Positions 55,691 through 63,462 of a stretch of DNA of 64,000 bases are shown piece after piece. The DNA is taken from contig NZ_JBAMME010000294.1 in assembly GCF_039793925.1 (NCBI RefSeq), forward strand, positions 28,653 through 92,652, in the 5' to 3' direction. The notes under the pieces were generated by a model. It did no database searches. It was given only the letters and a program-made list of their open reading frames with translations, and was not told where the DNA came from. The number at the start of each line of letters is the position of its first letter. Within the stretch, counting starts at the first letter, position 1. The stretch comes from Thermogutta sp039793925. GTDB lineage: Bacteria; Planctomycetota; Planctomycetia; Pirellulales; Thermoguttaceae. A program made the translations under genes and the position numbers.

Positions 55691-55730
55691 CAAGGGTGAC
55701 GGTGGCTTCTTCGGTACACCGTCACCCTTG
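55691..55730. terminator. Strong hairpin, probable bidirectional terminator
   Basis: A perfect 14-base inverted repeat, CAAGGGTGACGGTG (55691-55704) with CACCGTCACCCTTG (55717-55730) and a 12-base loop, lies between two convergent genes. A run of T is only partial. Confidence 0.7.
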
Positions 55731-55808
55731 TATTTCCCCCTTGTATTTGCCGCGATTTATTCCGTCGAGGACACCTGCCGATGTAGCCGCCACGGAGTCC
55801 ATTGGCTG

Positions 55809-56723
55809 TTACGGCTCCGTCGTCTCCTGTCCGTTGCGGGAACCTAAACTTCGATAGAGTTGGTAATCCACTGTTTCGCTCAAGAACTTCACGGAACCAT
55901 CCACAAAACCGAACATGGCCCCGCCAGGATGATAGCTTCCGCAACTTAGTTCCATCACCACGCCGGGTAGCGTGGGGTCTCTCCAGCCGTTGAGAGGTCC
56001 AAGCGTGGAAGCGAGCGCTTCGGAGTACTCAGTGCCGCCAATTCCCCCCGGCAACCACGTCGCCGTGTGAGGCAAGCCAATCTGCCAGTAGTCCATTGAC
56101 TGGCCGTCTTTTTGGAAATTTGGATCGGTGTGCATCTCGCCAAAAAGGGCTGTGTGGCTTGTGCCGTCTGTCACGTCTGCAAAACGAACGGCACTGTTTC
56201 CGAACAGCATGCCGTCGAGGTGGATTTGCTCCAACGCCACCCGGGGATAACCGGCAGGGATAGAACTTAGATCATCCGATGCCGCCGAGGAGGAAGCAAT
56301 GCCGTTATAGCTGTTAGGTACCCGCTGGGGAATGTCGTGGTCTATATGTTCCGGAAGCGGCAAACTGGGACATCGAAAAACCGGGATCACTGTCTGGCAT
56401 GCCTTCGTGTTGGCTGATCCCGAATCCCAATTACCCGGACCTGATTCCTGAAAAATGAGCGTTCGATACAGCGCCCCCTGCTCAATGTAGGGTAACAACA
56501 TCGCATGCCAGGATTGTTCCAGCGTGCTAAATCCAAAAGGAAACGCCCCGATCTGATCATGATAGTGATGCATTCCCAGCGTCAGTTGTTTAAGATTATT
56601 GCTGCACTGCGCACGTCGCGCAGCCTCCCGCGCACTTTGAACCGCGGGCAAAAGCAGTGCTGCAAGAAGCCCGATGATTGTCAAGACAACAAGAAGTTCC
56701 ACCAGCGTGAAGCCCGCCTTCAT
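55809..56723 (-). CDS. DUF1559 pseudopilin-like protein
   Basis: A 304-residue protein with a type IV prepilin-like N-terminus (MKAG then FTLVELLVVLTIIGLLAALLLPAV) cleaved by prepilin peptidase after Gly4, and the planctomycete DUF1559 body: REAARRAQCSNNLKQL, the SCGSYHPGGAMFGFVDGSVKFLSE box near the C-terminus, and a TDGTSHTALFGEM segment. DUF1559 proteins are very numerous in planctomycetes; their function is not established, but assembly or secretion by a type II-like system is suspected. It stands alone on the minus strand, convergent with the oxidoreductase gene. Confidence 0.95.
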   Translation of the reverse strand: MKAGFTLVELLVVLTIIGLLAALLLPAVQSAREAARRAQCSNNLKQLTLGMHHYHDQIGAFPFGFSTLEQSWHAMLLPYIEQGALYRTLIFQESGPGNWDSGSANTKACQTVIPVFRCPSLPLPEHIDHDIPQRVPNSYNGIASSSAASDDLSSIPAGYPRVALEQIHLDGMLFGNSAVRFADVTDGTSHTALFGEMHTDPNFQKDGQSMDYWQIGLPHTATWLPGGIGGTEYSEALASTLGPLNGWRDPTLPGVVMELSCGSYHPGGAMFGFVDGSVKFLSETVDYQLYRSLGSRNGQETTEP

Positions 56724-56856
56724 GGTCTAAGTCCTGACAACTCACTCAACCGTAAAACTCGCCCATGTCGAACTTGACCGCGCATGATACTCCAGGAGCA
56801 CGGCCCGAACAAGCGCACACCCTGAGACACCCGACTTTTTCCCTGCTGATTGGGAC

Positions 56857-56928
56857 GCGGACGTCCGCACGGGTTTGCGAAGAAGCGAGTTTCGGCGCGG
56901 AGGGACCTGCTTGTCAGGCCTACATTCC
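56857..56928. repeat. Palindrome plus a partial copy of the GACAAGCAGGTCCCTCC repeat
   Basis: The 12-base palindrome GCGGACGTCCGC (56857-56868) lies 30 bases before GGAGGGACCTGCTTGTCAGG (56899-56918), the reverse complement of the repeat unit at 57791-57810. This is one diverged or half copy of a dispersed element. Confidence 0.7.
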
Positions 56929-56992
56929 AACGTTTGGATAATCCGTTTCACCAACCGGGCTCCAACTGGTCGGTCCCCTTGCTAGCTAAATG

Positions 56993-57020
56993 GTAGGGAC
57001 AATTCATGAATTGCCCCTCC
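56993..57020. repeat. REP-like near-perfect palindrome
   Basis: A 28-base inverted repeat centred on the perfect 14-base palindrome CAATTCATGAATTG (57000-57013), flanked by GTAGGGA and CCCCTCC arms. The form resembles dispersed hairpin repeats seen in many bacterial genomes. Confidence 0.7.
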
Positions 57021-57575
57021 AACACGTTGCGCCGTGGTATCTCATAGCTCTTTTGCATAGGTGGGGATGGCGAGGCGCACACCACCTTGCCAACCATCAC
57101 AGGGCTCGATAATGTGAAAACAGAGTGCTGATCACGGGGTCGCCAACTGGGCCCGTGCCACCTTGCAGCGACGCCAGGAACATTATTTTCAACGTGGTGC
57201 GGTACGGGACCGTGGGCGTCCGGCTACAAGGGTCGGTTCACACAGCACGCGCCTTTCCGCATAAGATTTGGCGGAACCAACTTGGTGGGCCACTCCCGGA
57301 CCGGTCGTCCAAACGCAACGATCATCCACCGGAGTCGTACGCACGCGATTTTCAACAAGCGAGCAGGACGCGTCGGCACCCCGGAAGATCGCGTCCACAA
57401 ACGAGTATCCGGCGGATGGGTAGCGGGGGGAAAAAGCGTAAAGCGCCGATCCGCTGTGGAGCACACCAAGTGCGTCCTCACCGGCCAGAGACGTAAAATT
57501 ATAAAAATCCGCCAGTTGGCAACGAGTAGGTCGGATGCCTCGGTGCCATAAGGACCACACGGTGCGGAACGTTGA
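57021..57575. other. Noncoding region before tRNA-Arg
   Basis: About 550 bases with no gene that I can support. Open frames on the minus strand run through it and through the tRNA in antisense and are not credible. The tRNA promoter is not obvious; an AT-rich run occurs at 57494-57506. Confidence 0.4.
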
Positions 57576-57648
57576 GCGCCCGTAGCTCAAGGGATAGAGC
57601 AGCGGATTTCTAATCCGCCGGTTGGGGGTTCGAATCCCTCCGGGCGTG
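57576..57648 (+). tRNA. tRNA-Arg (anticodon TCT)
   Basis: A complete cloverleaf is visible. The acceptor stem is GCGCCCG with CGGGCGT (G1-T72 wobble); the D arm is GCTC/GAGC; the anticodon stem GCGGA/TCCGC has the loop TTTCTAA, so the anticodon is TCT (reads AGA). The T arm is GGGGG/CCCTC around TTCGAAT. CCA is not encoded. A terminator follows 18 bases later. Confidence 0.95.
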
Positions 57649-57665
57649 CTTCCACAGTTGACCAC

Positions 57666-57712
57666 AAAACCCCGTGATTTCCCGCGTAAGTGATGGATTT
57701 CACGGGGTTTTT
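57666..57712 (+). terminator. Terminator after tRNA-Arg
   Basis: AAACCCCGTGA (57667-57677) pairs with TCACGGGGTTT (57700-57710), an 11-base stem, and the T run continues to 57712. Confidence 0.9.
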
Positions 57713-57790
57713 GCTTGCGCCACAATGTTCTGGAATAAACAACTTGCATGTCAGTTAGAGGCAGAAAAGTCCTGTAGAGCCTGCATCGGA

Positions 57791-57832
57791 CCTGACAAGC
57801 AGGTCCCTCCGGTTGACCTCCCGGAGGGACAC
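57791..57832. repeat. Hairpin repeat, copy 1
   Basis: CCTGACAAGCAGGTCCCTCC followed by an inverted copy of its end: GTCCCTCCGG (57803-57812) pairs perfectly with CCGGAGGGAC (57821-57830) around an 8-base loop. Confidence 0.8.
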
Positions 57833-57884
57833 GCTCGTCGTGCCCGGTGAATGGCAATGGATAATCCATCATGAAGAAGCGGAC

Positions 57885-57928
57885 GTGACAAGCACGTCCC
57901 TCCGAAAGAACCATATCGGAGGGACACG
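57885..57928. repeat. Hairpin repeat, copy 2
   Basis: GTGACAAGCACGTCCCTCCG begins a second copy: GTCCCTCCGA (57896-57905) pairs with TCGGAGGGAC (57916-57925). The two copies share GACAAGCA, GTCCCTCCG and GGAGGGACACG but differ in the loops, so the stem is conserved while the loop is not. Confidence 0.8.
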
Positions 57929-58239
57929 TTTATCGGGTCCACACCGGAGAGAGACGAAATCCGTGGAACCACTCACCCAAAGAGCGTCTCGGCGGCTTCC
58001 CATCGAAGAGGAAAAGAGGACACGATAAAGAACTGATAAAGAACCTCCGGCCGCGAATGCCCATGAAGGGCGATGTTCCGGACAGTGTTTTAAGTGTTTC
58101 GTCAGCGTCCACTGTACTGTTTCATCACTGCCGTTGTCAACATTTTCCTCGGCCGGAATCTGGTCCACCGCCGGGCCCCCGAGCCTACGCAGGGGGCTCG
58201 TGTGGCTGCCCATTCCCTCCACAAATAGCGCTGGCGGAG

Positions 58240-58395
58240 CTAGTCCACCTGCATGTTCTCCGAGTTGGCCCGCTGGAAGTCCATCACGATCTGGTTGCCG
58301 TCGTAGGCAAAGTTCTGTTTCTGTTCGTAGTCCGGGTCCCCGGTCAGGTCGCCCAGCTTGCGAACGAAGCGGTTCTGGGAATCGCAGGAGCAGCA
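58240..58395 (-). pseudogene. Remnant of an RHS/YD-repeat protein
   Basis: On the minus strand the frame ending at the TAG at 58242-58240 reads about 50 residues ending QIVMDFQRANSENMQVD, preceded by SQNRFVRKLGDLTGD and QNFAYDGN. The YDGNQIV and QNRFVRK patterns are typical of the C-terminal part of RHS repeat-associated proteins. Upstream of about 58395 the similarity stops abruptly, and no start codon or full repeat array is present. I read it as a fragment left by recombination; another RHS-like fragment lies at the right edge. Confidence 0.55.
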
Positions 58396-58659
58396 GACCA
58401 CGGGGTTACCCAGGCTGCTTCTTTCGGGATGGCGTGCGCTCTCGGGCGGGCCAGGTCACGTTTTGGAAGCGGTAGACGCCGCTGTCCGGTCGCGTCAAGT
58501 TGTGCGAAGGTCTCAAGTTGAAATGCGCGCAAATCACTTTTAGCTCTGCGAAAAATACTCCACCTCTGCCCTTTATTCAGCTGATCTGTCCGCGCCTGAC
58601 TTCGCAGCCAATATGCGACTGATGTTTTCATCAAGAATTCGCTTCAGCTCGAAAACCTC

Positions 58660-59349
58660 GCGGGCCCACACCGACGCCAATATCTCAATCTCCTCGCCGC
58701 CGTCGCCGCGGTGGTCCTGCTGATCGTCGGAGTAAAAGAACCGGCGCGAGACGATGCCGACTCAAAGGCCCCGCGCCGACTGCCGCGTTGGAGCGACGTC
58801 AAATCTCTGGGCGGCAGGTTCTGGGGTGTTCTGCTGATCGGCGCCGCGATGGCTCTGGCTCGGTTCAGCGAGGCGTTTCTCGTGCTGCGGGCGTACGACG
58901 GCGGTCTTGCTACGGCGTGGACGCCGTTGGCCTTCGTCGTCATGAACCTCACCTACAGCGTCTCGGCCTATCCCGCCGGGCGACTTTCCGATTCATGGGG
59001 ACGCACGCGATTGCTGACGACGGGACTGGTCGTGCTCATTGGCGCGCACCTCGTGCTGGCGGCGGACCTTCCCATCGCCGTGATCCTGGTCGGCATCGCG
59101 CTGTGGGGGCTTCACATGGGGCTAACGCAGGGGCTGTTGGCCGCCTTGGTCGCCGACAGCGTCCCCGACTCGCTGCGCGGATCGGGGTTCGGCGTGTTCT
59201 ACTTCGTCTCCGGCGTGACCGCCTTGGCGGCGAGCCTGCTGGCGCGCGCCCTGTAGAAATGGGTCGGACCGGCGGGGACATTCCTCGCGAGCGCCGTTTT
59301 TTCGGCCATCGCGATCATCGGTTTGCCTTTGAGAACGGCTAGGAACTGA
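58660..59349 (+). pseudogene. Broken MFS transporter (C-terminal half, premature stop)
   Basis: The frame reads the second half of a major facilitator transporter: LLIVGVKEP, a central loop, then about five hydrophobic segments including the AYPAGRLSDSWGRTRLL motif (the cytoplasmic loop between helices 8 and 9) and LRGSGFGVFYFVSGV. An in-frame TAG at 59254-59256 interrupts the last helix region, and the same frame continues with sensible membrane sequence (KWVGPAGTFLASAVFSAIAI) to a TGA at 59347. The N-terminal half is absent; upstream sequence hits a TGA and non-MFS sequence. Both facts indicate a decayed gene. Confidence 0.75.
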
Positions 59350-59403
59350 GGCTGTGTCAAGTGGCGCCAAAATAGGGCGTTTAAGCGTGCGCCTGCGAGG
59401 TGC

Positions 59404-59452
59404 TTGCAAAAACTTAAGCCTCAAGGCTATAATCGATAATGAGTCTCAATAA
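59404..59452 (+). promoter_or_regulatory. Promoter with a Fur-box-like operator
   Basis: TTGCAA (59404-59409), an 18-base spacer and a perfect TATAAT (59428-59433) are followed directly by GATAATGAGTCTCAATAA (59435-59452). Its core TAATGAG-T-CTCAATA is a 7-1-7 inverted repeat with one mismatched pair, the architecture of Fur-family operators. Position over the transcription start suits repression. The link to Fur is by resemblance only. Confidence 0.5.
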
Positions 59453-59461
59453 AAGGATCTC

Positions 59462-59944
59462 ATGGGTGGCACGATGAAAGAGCTTCACAAATACTCACTA
59501 CTTCGCGTCGCGCTAGCCTTTTGGCTCCTTGTCTCATCAATCGGAGCCAATATTCATATATGGCTCTCATCGGCGGAGCTGGGGAGCACACTCACGTGTT
59601 GCTCATGCCCTCCGGAAATATCACATGACGATTGCAACCTTACCCATTTTGGTTGTGATCAACATCTGGAAACTTTGCCCAAGTCCAACGACCGACGTGT
59701 CACGAGAGGGACAATTTGTCTTTTTCGAAATCCCGCGCTGTTCGAAAGCAATCACGGCTCTCACTGGCACGGCGCGGACCTTTGCGTCATTTGCCGATTC
59801 GCCGCTACCCCTATGGATGGGGCGTCGTTTGAGGCTCCCTTCTTGTTCGAGCTACTCCCACAATTTGTGGAACTCTTACCCGAGTTTTGCCTCGTCGCAG
59901 AATTAAGGACGGCGATATTTATTCGCGGCCCACCGCTTGTCTAA
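59462..59944 (+). CDS. Cys/His-rich membrane or secreted small protein
   Basis: A 160-residue protein with a hydrophobic N-terminal segment (about 13-30) that is either a signal peptide or an anchor. The rest holds cysteines at 46, 47, 49, 58, 65, 86, 108 and 111 with many histidines, including HGSHWHGADLCVICRF (98-113), a possible metal site. The closing HxxxxCxxC pattern loosely recalls DUF2946-type proteins, but I cannot assign it. AAGGA lies four bases before the ATG; an ATG at 59474 is an alternative. It is the first gene behind a Fur-box-like operator, so a metal-related function is inferred. Confidence 0.6.
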   Translation: MGGTMKELHKYSLLRVALAFWLLVSSIGANIHIWLSSAELGSTLTCCSCPPEISHDDCNLTHFGCDQHLETLPKSNDRRVTRGTICLFRNPALFESNHGSHWHGADLCVICRFAATPMDGASFEAPFLFELLPQFVELLPEFCLVAELRTAIFIRGPPLV

Positions 59945-60437
59945 GATATTGACCTTCCGGCTCAAAGCCGCATCTGCACGTTTGATCTGTCCTCAGCGTA
60001 TCCACGCTCGTAGGGTCACGATCAGCACACGACTCGTTCGCCGAGTTTTCGTGAGTGATGTGTGTTATTCCCTCAGGGCCGCAGGAGGATCATGGCGTGC
60101 CGTCTCTCGGACGAGTTGTCGCTCGCGGGGCGGGCAACACTCGGTTCCGCGCGATAGCTCGAATCATATCCATTTTCGTGCTCAACGACCGCAGCTAGGG
60201 GATGGTTGAGCCGATCGGCTTGGCGATCCTGAAAGTCTCTCTGCGCGAACGGTCAGGCGGATCGCAATTGGACTCGGTGTGGGGTATTGCCATTAGACGC
60301 CCAATGTAAGCGATAAGATTCGAGCGGCGGAGCGGTGTACCAGCACCGGTCCACGGTTGAATCCTTAAGATTTGGTATTGCCTCTTTACATTGAAACACC
60401 GACCTAATACCACGAGAAACTATCAAAGGATAAAGTC
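59945..60437 (+). other. Intergenic region with a short leader-like ORF
   Basis: About 490 bases without a credible full gene. A strong GCAGGAGG site (60081-60087) precedes an ATG at 60092 that opens only a 21-codon frame ending at 60157, possibly a leader peptide or the stump of a decayed gene. AAAGGA at 60425-60430 belongs to the next gene. Confidence 0.4.
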
Positions 60438-61529
60438 GTGAAACGCTTCAATCTCGAGTTTACGAGACGGGGGAGACTTAAGTATCCCGTGCCTACTACC
60501 GTGCAAAGCGATGTGTATAAACGCGCCCCACGCGGTGGTCTTACGTTAGTCGAATTACTTGTAGTAATTGCAATCATCGGCCTGCTGGTGGGTTTGCTGC
60601 TGCCCGCTGTGCAAGCCGCAAGGGAGGCTGCTCGCCGAGCGTCGTGCACCAACAACTTGAAGCAACTCGGACTTGCGCTTCATAACTACCACTCCGTGCA
60701 CAATTGCTTCCCCGGTCTGGGAACCACATCCGCGTACAGTTTTTCGGTACAAGCCAAGTTGCTTCCTTTCGTAGAACAAAAGCAGTTGCAGGAGCTTATT
60801 GATTTCCGAAAGCCGTTGTACGTCACCTACGGCAGGGGCCAATCGGTATTGAACCCGGCCCAGTTGCCCGCGGCGAAAACATTGGTGGCGCTGTTTCGGT
60901 GTCCGAGCGACGGCCATGACGCCTTCTACGAAGAAAGCGCCGGAGCTGTGGTAGCCGGCGGCAACTATATGGTCTGCACGGGGAGCGGAACCGGTGTGAA
61001 TTATGACATCAGGTATCCCACCGACGGGATGTTTTATTACGGTTCGAATCTTGGGATGCGCGACATGACGGACGGCTCCAGCAACACCATGGTCTTTTCG
61101 GAGACCCTACTCGGTTTGGGAGTCAACCGCGACGGCCCGGTTTCCGATCGCTCGTCACGACGAAGACTGATCTGTTCAATGGGTGGAACTCTTAATCCCG
61201 CGCCGCAACCAGGTCTGGCCGGGGTTGTCGATCCCGATTTGGATCACGTCACGCAAGCCTGCACGCGCTGGCTCGGCAACCGCGGCTTTGGTTGGATTGC
61301 GGGAAAGACGACTGCGTCCACTTTCAGCGCTTACCTCAGACCCAACGCCGAGGCGGCCGATGCGACTGCCCATGGCCTTGGATTTATCGCCGCCAGGAGC
61401 AATCATCCCGGCGGCGTCAATGTCGCGATGGGTGACGGCAGCGTCCGGTTCATTGCTGAAACCGTGACTCTCTCCGTGTGGCGCGCACTTGCTACCCGCA
61501 ATGGCGGCGAGTTGGTAAGCACACCCTAA
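60438..61529 (+). CDS. DUF1559 pseudopilin-like protein, second copy
   Basis: A 363-residue protein starting at GTG with AAAGGA seven bases upstream. The prepilin-type segment GLTLVELLVVIAIIGLLVGL lies at residues 34-53, so the leader is unusually long (about 34 residues), and the usual Phe after the processing Gly is Leu. The body has REAARRASCTNNLKQLGLALHNYH, a TDGSSNTMVFSE segment and the C-terminal HPGGVNVAMGDGSVRFIAE box. It stands in the putative metal-responsive locus upstream of the DsrE and chelatase genes, 71 bases before the DsrE gene, so co-transcription with these is possible. Confidence 0.93.
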   Translation: MKRFNLEFTRRGRLKYPVPTTVQSDVYKRAPRGGLTLVELLVVIAIIGLLVGLLLPAVQAAREAARRASCTNNLKQLGLALHNYHSVHNCFPGLGTTSAYSFSVQAKLLPFVEQKQLQELIDFRKPLYVTYGRGQSVLNPAQLPAAKTLVALFRCPSDGHDAFYEESAGAVVAGGNYMVCTGSGTGVNYDIRYPTDGMFYYGSNLGMRDMTDGSSNTMVFSETLLGLGVNRDGPVSDRSSRRRLICSMGGTLNPAPQPGLAGVVDPDLDHVTQACTRWLGNRGFGWIAGKTTASTFSAYLRPNAEAADATAHGLGFIAARSNHPGGVNVAMGDGSVRFIAETVTLSVWRALATRNGGELVSTP

Positions 61530-61600
61530 CGTGGATCTGCCGCAGCGGTTTTCGGTCGTAAACTATCTGGGTTCTAAGTGCTTTAAAGGAGGAACGAGAA

Positions 61601-61978
61601 ATGAAAGTCGCTTACGTTTTCGCTACCAATATGGCAAGCACGTTCAAACTGACAACCATGATTCTGCCCCAACTCGAAGGAGGCTTTCACGGAGCCAAGG
61701 TCGTTGGGATGTTCTTTTTCGATGACAACATATTCTGTCTTCGACGCGGTGATCCCGTGGGCGAGCGTCTGGCCCGACTGGCCGCATCGCACAACATTCT
61801 ATTGATGGCCTGCGATCAATGCGCCGTTCGTCGCAATCTGGCCGAAGGAGACTTTGAACAGTGCGGGAAGGGGCAGGTTGTCCCCAAGGGGTTGGCAGAC
61901 GGGGTTCGCGTCGGATGCTTTCCTCAGTTCTATCAAGCCTTAGAGGGCAATCCCCCAGATCAGGTCATCACTCTCTGA
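61601..61978 (+). CDS. DsrE/DsrF-family protein
   Basis: A 125-residue cytoplasmic alpha/beta protein. A typical DsrE/SaoD-like start MKVAYVFATNMASTFKL is followed by a GGFHGAKVVGMFFFDDN strand-loop and MACDQCAVRRN, where C71 and C74 form a CxxC, and GVRVGCFPQFYQAL with C106. Relatives bind or transfer sulfur or selenium as persulfide on such cysteines. AAAGGAGG eight bases upstream is one of the strongest ribosome sites in this region. It lies between DUF1559 and the exported chelatase in the same direction; its link to metal or tetrapyrrole chemistry is inferred. Confidence 0.85.
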   Translation: MKVAYVFATNMASTFKLTTMILPQLEGGFHGAKVVGMFFFDDNIFCLRRGDPVGERLARLAASHNILLMACDQCAVRRNLAEGDFEQCGKGQVVPKGLADGVRVGCFPQFYQALEGNPPDQVITL

Positions 61979-62109
61979 ATCTCAGCAGCACTGTCGAATC
62001 AGTCATAGGCAGGGCATTACGTCATCGAGGGCGATTGGCTTGCGCCGATGGCAGCCGTTTCTGAGAATTCCGTGATTCGTGGACCGCGTGAAACGAGGAG
62101 AAGTTCAGC

Positions 62110-63060
62110 ATGAAGATTAGTCGCCGCAAGGTTTTAACGCAAGCGTTGCCGGTCCTGGTGCCGGCGGGTGTGGTGCATGTAATGGCTCATGCGTCTTCCG
62201 CAACCGTCGCCCATCCGGCGAATAAAACGGGTCTGCTCGTCATTGGGCACGGATCTCCACGAGAGGAATGGAACGCAGCTTTCCGTGGGCTGGGGGACCG
62301 GGTTGCGGAAATGAACCAGAAACGCGGGAGTTTCGCAGCGGTACGCACCGTGTTAATGGAGTTTGCCGAGCCGACGATCGCTCAAGGCCTTGACGAGCTG
62401 CAATCGGAGGGCTGCAACGCGATTGTCGCGGTACCCGCCTTTGTGACAGTCGGCCATCATACCCTCTTTGACGTTCCGGCAGCGCTGGGCAACTACTACT
62501 CCTACTCTCAGCATTCTTTGGAACACCTGTCTGAACACGGGGTCTCTATCCCCGCCACGAAGGTTCCCGTAATCTATACGTGCGCGCTCGACGAAGGTGA
62601 TCTCCTTGAGCGTTTTACGTATGCGGAAATCAAAGCTCTATCCCAAGACTCGGAGCGAGAAGCTCTTGTGTTGTTAGTCCACGGCGACTCGGAGCAGCGT
62701 CCATTGCTGGAACGGAGATTGCGAGACTTGATGATCTACTGTTGTGCAAAGTCCGGCATCTCCTATGCGGATTACGCGATGATCGGCGTGGGTCAGGGAT
62801 TCGAGCATCATGGAATCCCGGTCCTGCTAAAAGCCGCTTCCAAACGCGAGCGCGTGTTGGTCATCGGGCTGCATATGGGACTCAGCGCCGAGGGAATTGC
62901 GACACGGTCGGCTAGGGTTAGGCCGAATGCAATGGCCGATCTGCAAGGTCGCGATATCGTGTTTTCCAACGGAAATCTGATCGATTTTCCAGAGACGGCA
63001 GAGCACATACTCCACATTGCCGAATCCGCGGTACAGGCGCGTCAGTCGTTGCATCGGTAA
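62110..63060 (+). CDS. Tat-exported two-domain CbiX/SirB-type chelatase
   Basis: A 316-residue protein. The N-terminus KISRRKVLTQALPVLVPAGV ends in MAHA, a twin-arginine signal peptide. Two CbiX-like halves follow. The first has LLVIGHGSP (H47) and VGHHTLFDVP (H116, H117). The second has LVLLVHGDSEQRP (H191), FEHHGIPVLL (H233, H234) and VIGLHMG (H255). Family members insert Co or Fe into sirohydrochlorin in the cytoplasm, and the paired His residues at matching positions support a metal site here. The export signal is the odd feature; a periplasmic CbiK is known from Desulfovibrio. GAGGAG lies upstream of the start. Substrate and metal are unproven. Confidence 0.85.
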   Translation: MKISRRKVLTQALPVLVPAGVVHVMAHASSATVAHPANKTGLLVIGHGSPREEWNAAFRGLGDRVAEMNQKRGSFAAVRTVLMEFAEPTIAQGLDELQSEGCNAIVAVPAFVTVGHHTLFDVPAALGNYYSYSQHSLEHLSEHGVSIPATKVPVIYTCALDEGDLLERFTYAEIKALSQDSEREALVLLVHGDSEQRPLLERRLRDLMIYCCAKSGISYADYAMIGVGQGFEHHGIPVLLKAASKRERVLVIGLHMGLSAEGIATRSARVRPNAMADLQGRDIVFSNGNLIDFPETAEHILHIAESAVQARQSLHR

Positions 63061-63462
63061 TCGCGAAAAGATTGGTCTTATGCTTGACCGATGACGTTGA
63101 GGCCTAAATATCTCGGCCTTATCAATATTTTCACAAATGTAATCGCAGCAAGAAGGGAGACTTCAAAAGCATCTTGAGAAGAGGGTCTGCTTGAAAGCTA
63201 GCGTGAATAACTTGATGAAGAATTAGTAATTCGCATTCTCGGTAGACCGGTTTGACGACCGAGGAGGTAATAATGTCTTCCACGAAAACAACACGACCCG
63301 ATACGGTACTTCTGGGGAGGCAACCTCAGCCTCGAAGGCAAAATCGCTGGTGGCGTTGACAACAGTTTGCGACGACGGGTGTGACGGCAAGTAGTAATTG
63401 GCTTCCGTTGCAAGCTGGATGAACAGCGGCGGGGAAGGAGGCGGCATTCCGCGGTCGCCCGT
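63061..63462. other. Intergenic region between the chelatase and the RHS-like fragment
   Basis: About 400 bases without a credible gene. Two overlapping minus-strand frames (63198-63447) have low-complexity, non-family sequence and no ribosome site. The region may be decayed. Confidence 0.4.

Noticed and set aside
57576..57648. Integrase attachment site duplicated from the tRNA 3' end
   Set aside because: I found no second copy of the GGTTCGAATCCCTCCGGGCG end within this window and no integrase gene.
57189..57914. A 241-codon minus-strand open frame across the tRNA region
   Set aside because: It reads antisense through tRNA-Arg and its terminator, and through one hairpin repeat. Its composition is rich in Arg/Cys/Pro, with no ribosome site.
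57791..57928. CRISPR array
   Set aside because: Only two unequal copies, palindromic and about 55 bases apart, with no cas genes; they fit a REP-like hairpin repeat better.
59937..60209. 90-codon plus-strand frame after the Cys/His-rich gene
   Set aside because: It starts at TTG without a ribosome site, is Arg/Ser-rich throughout, and lacks any recognisable fold.
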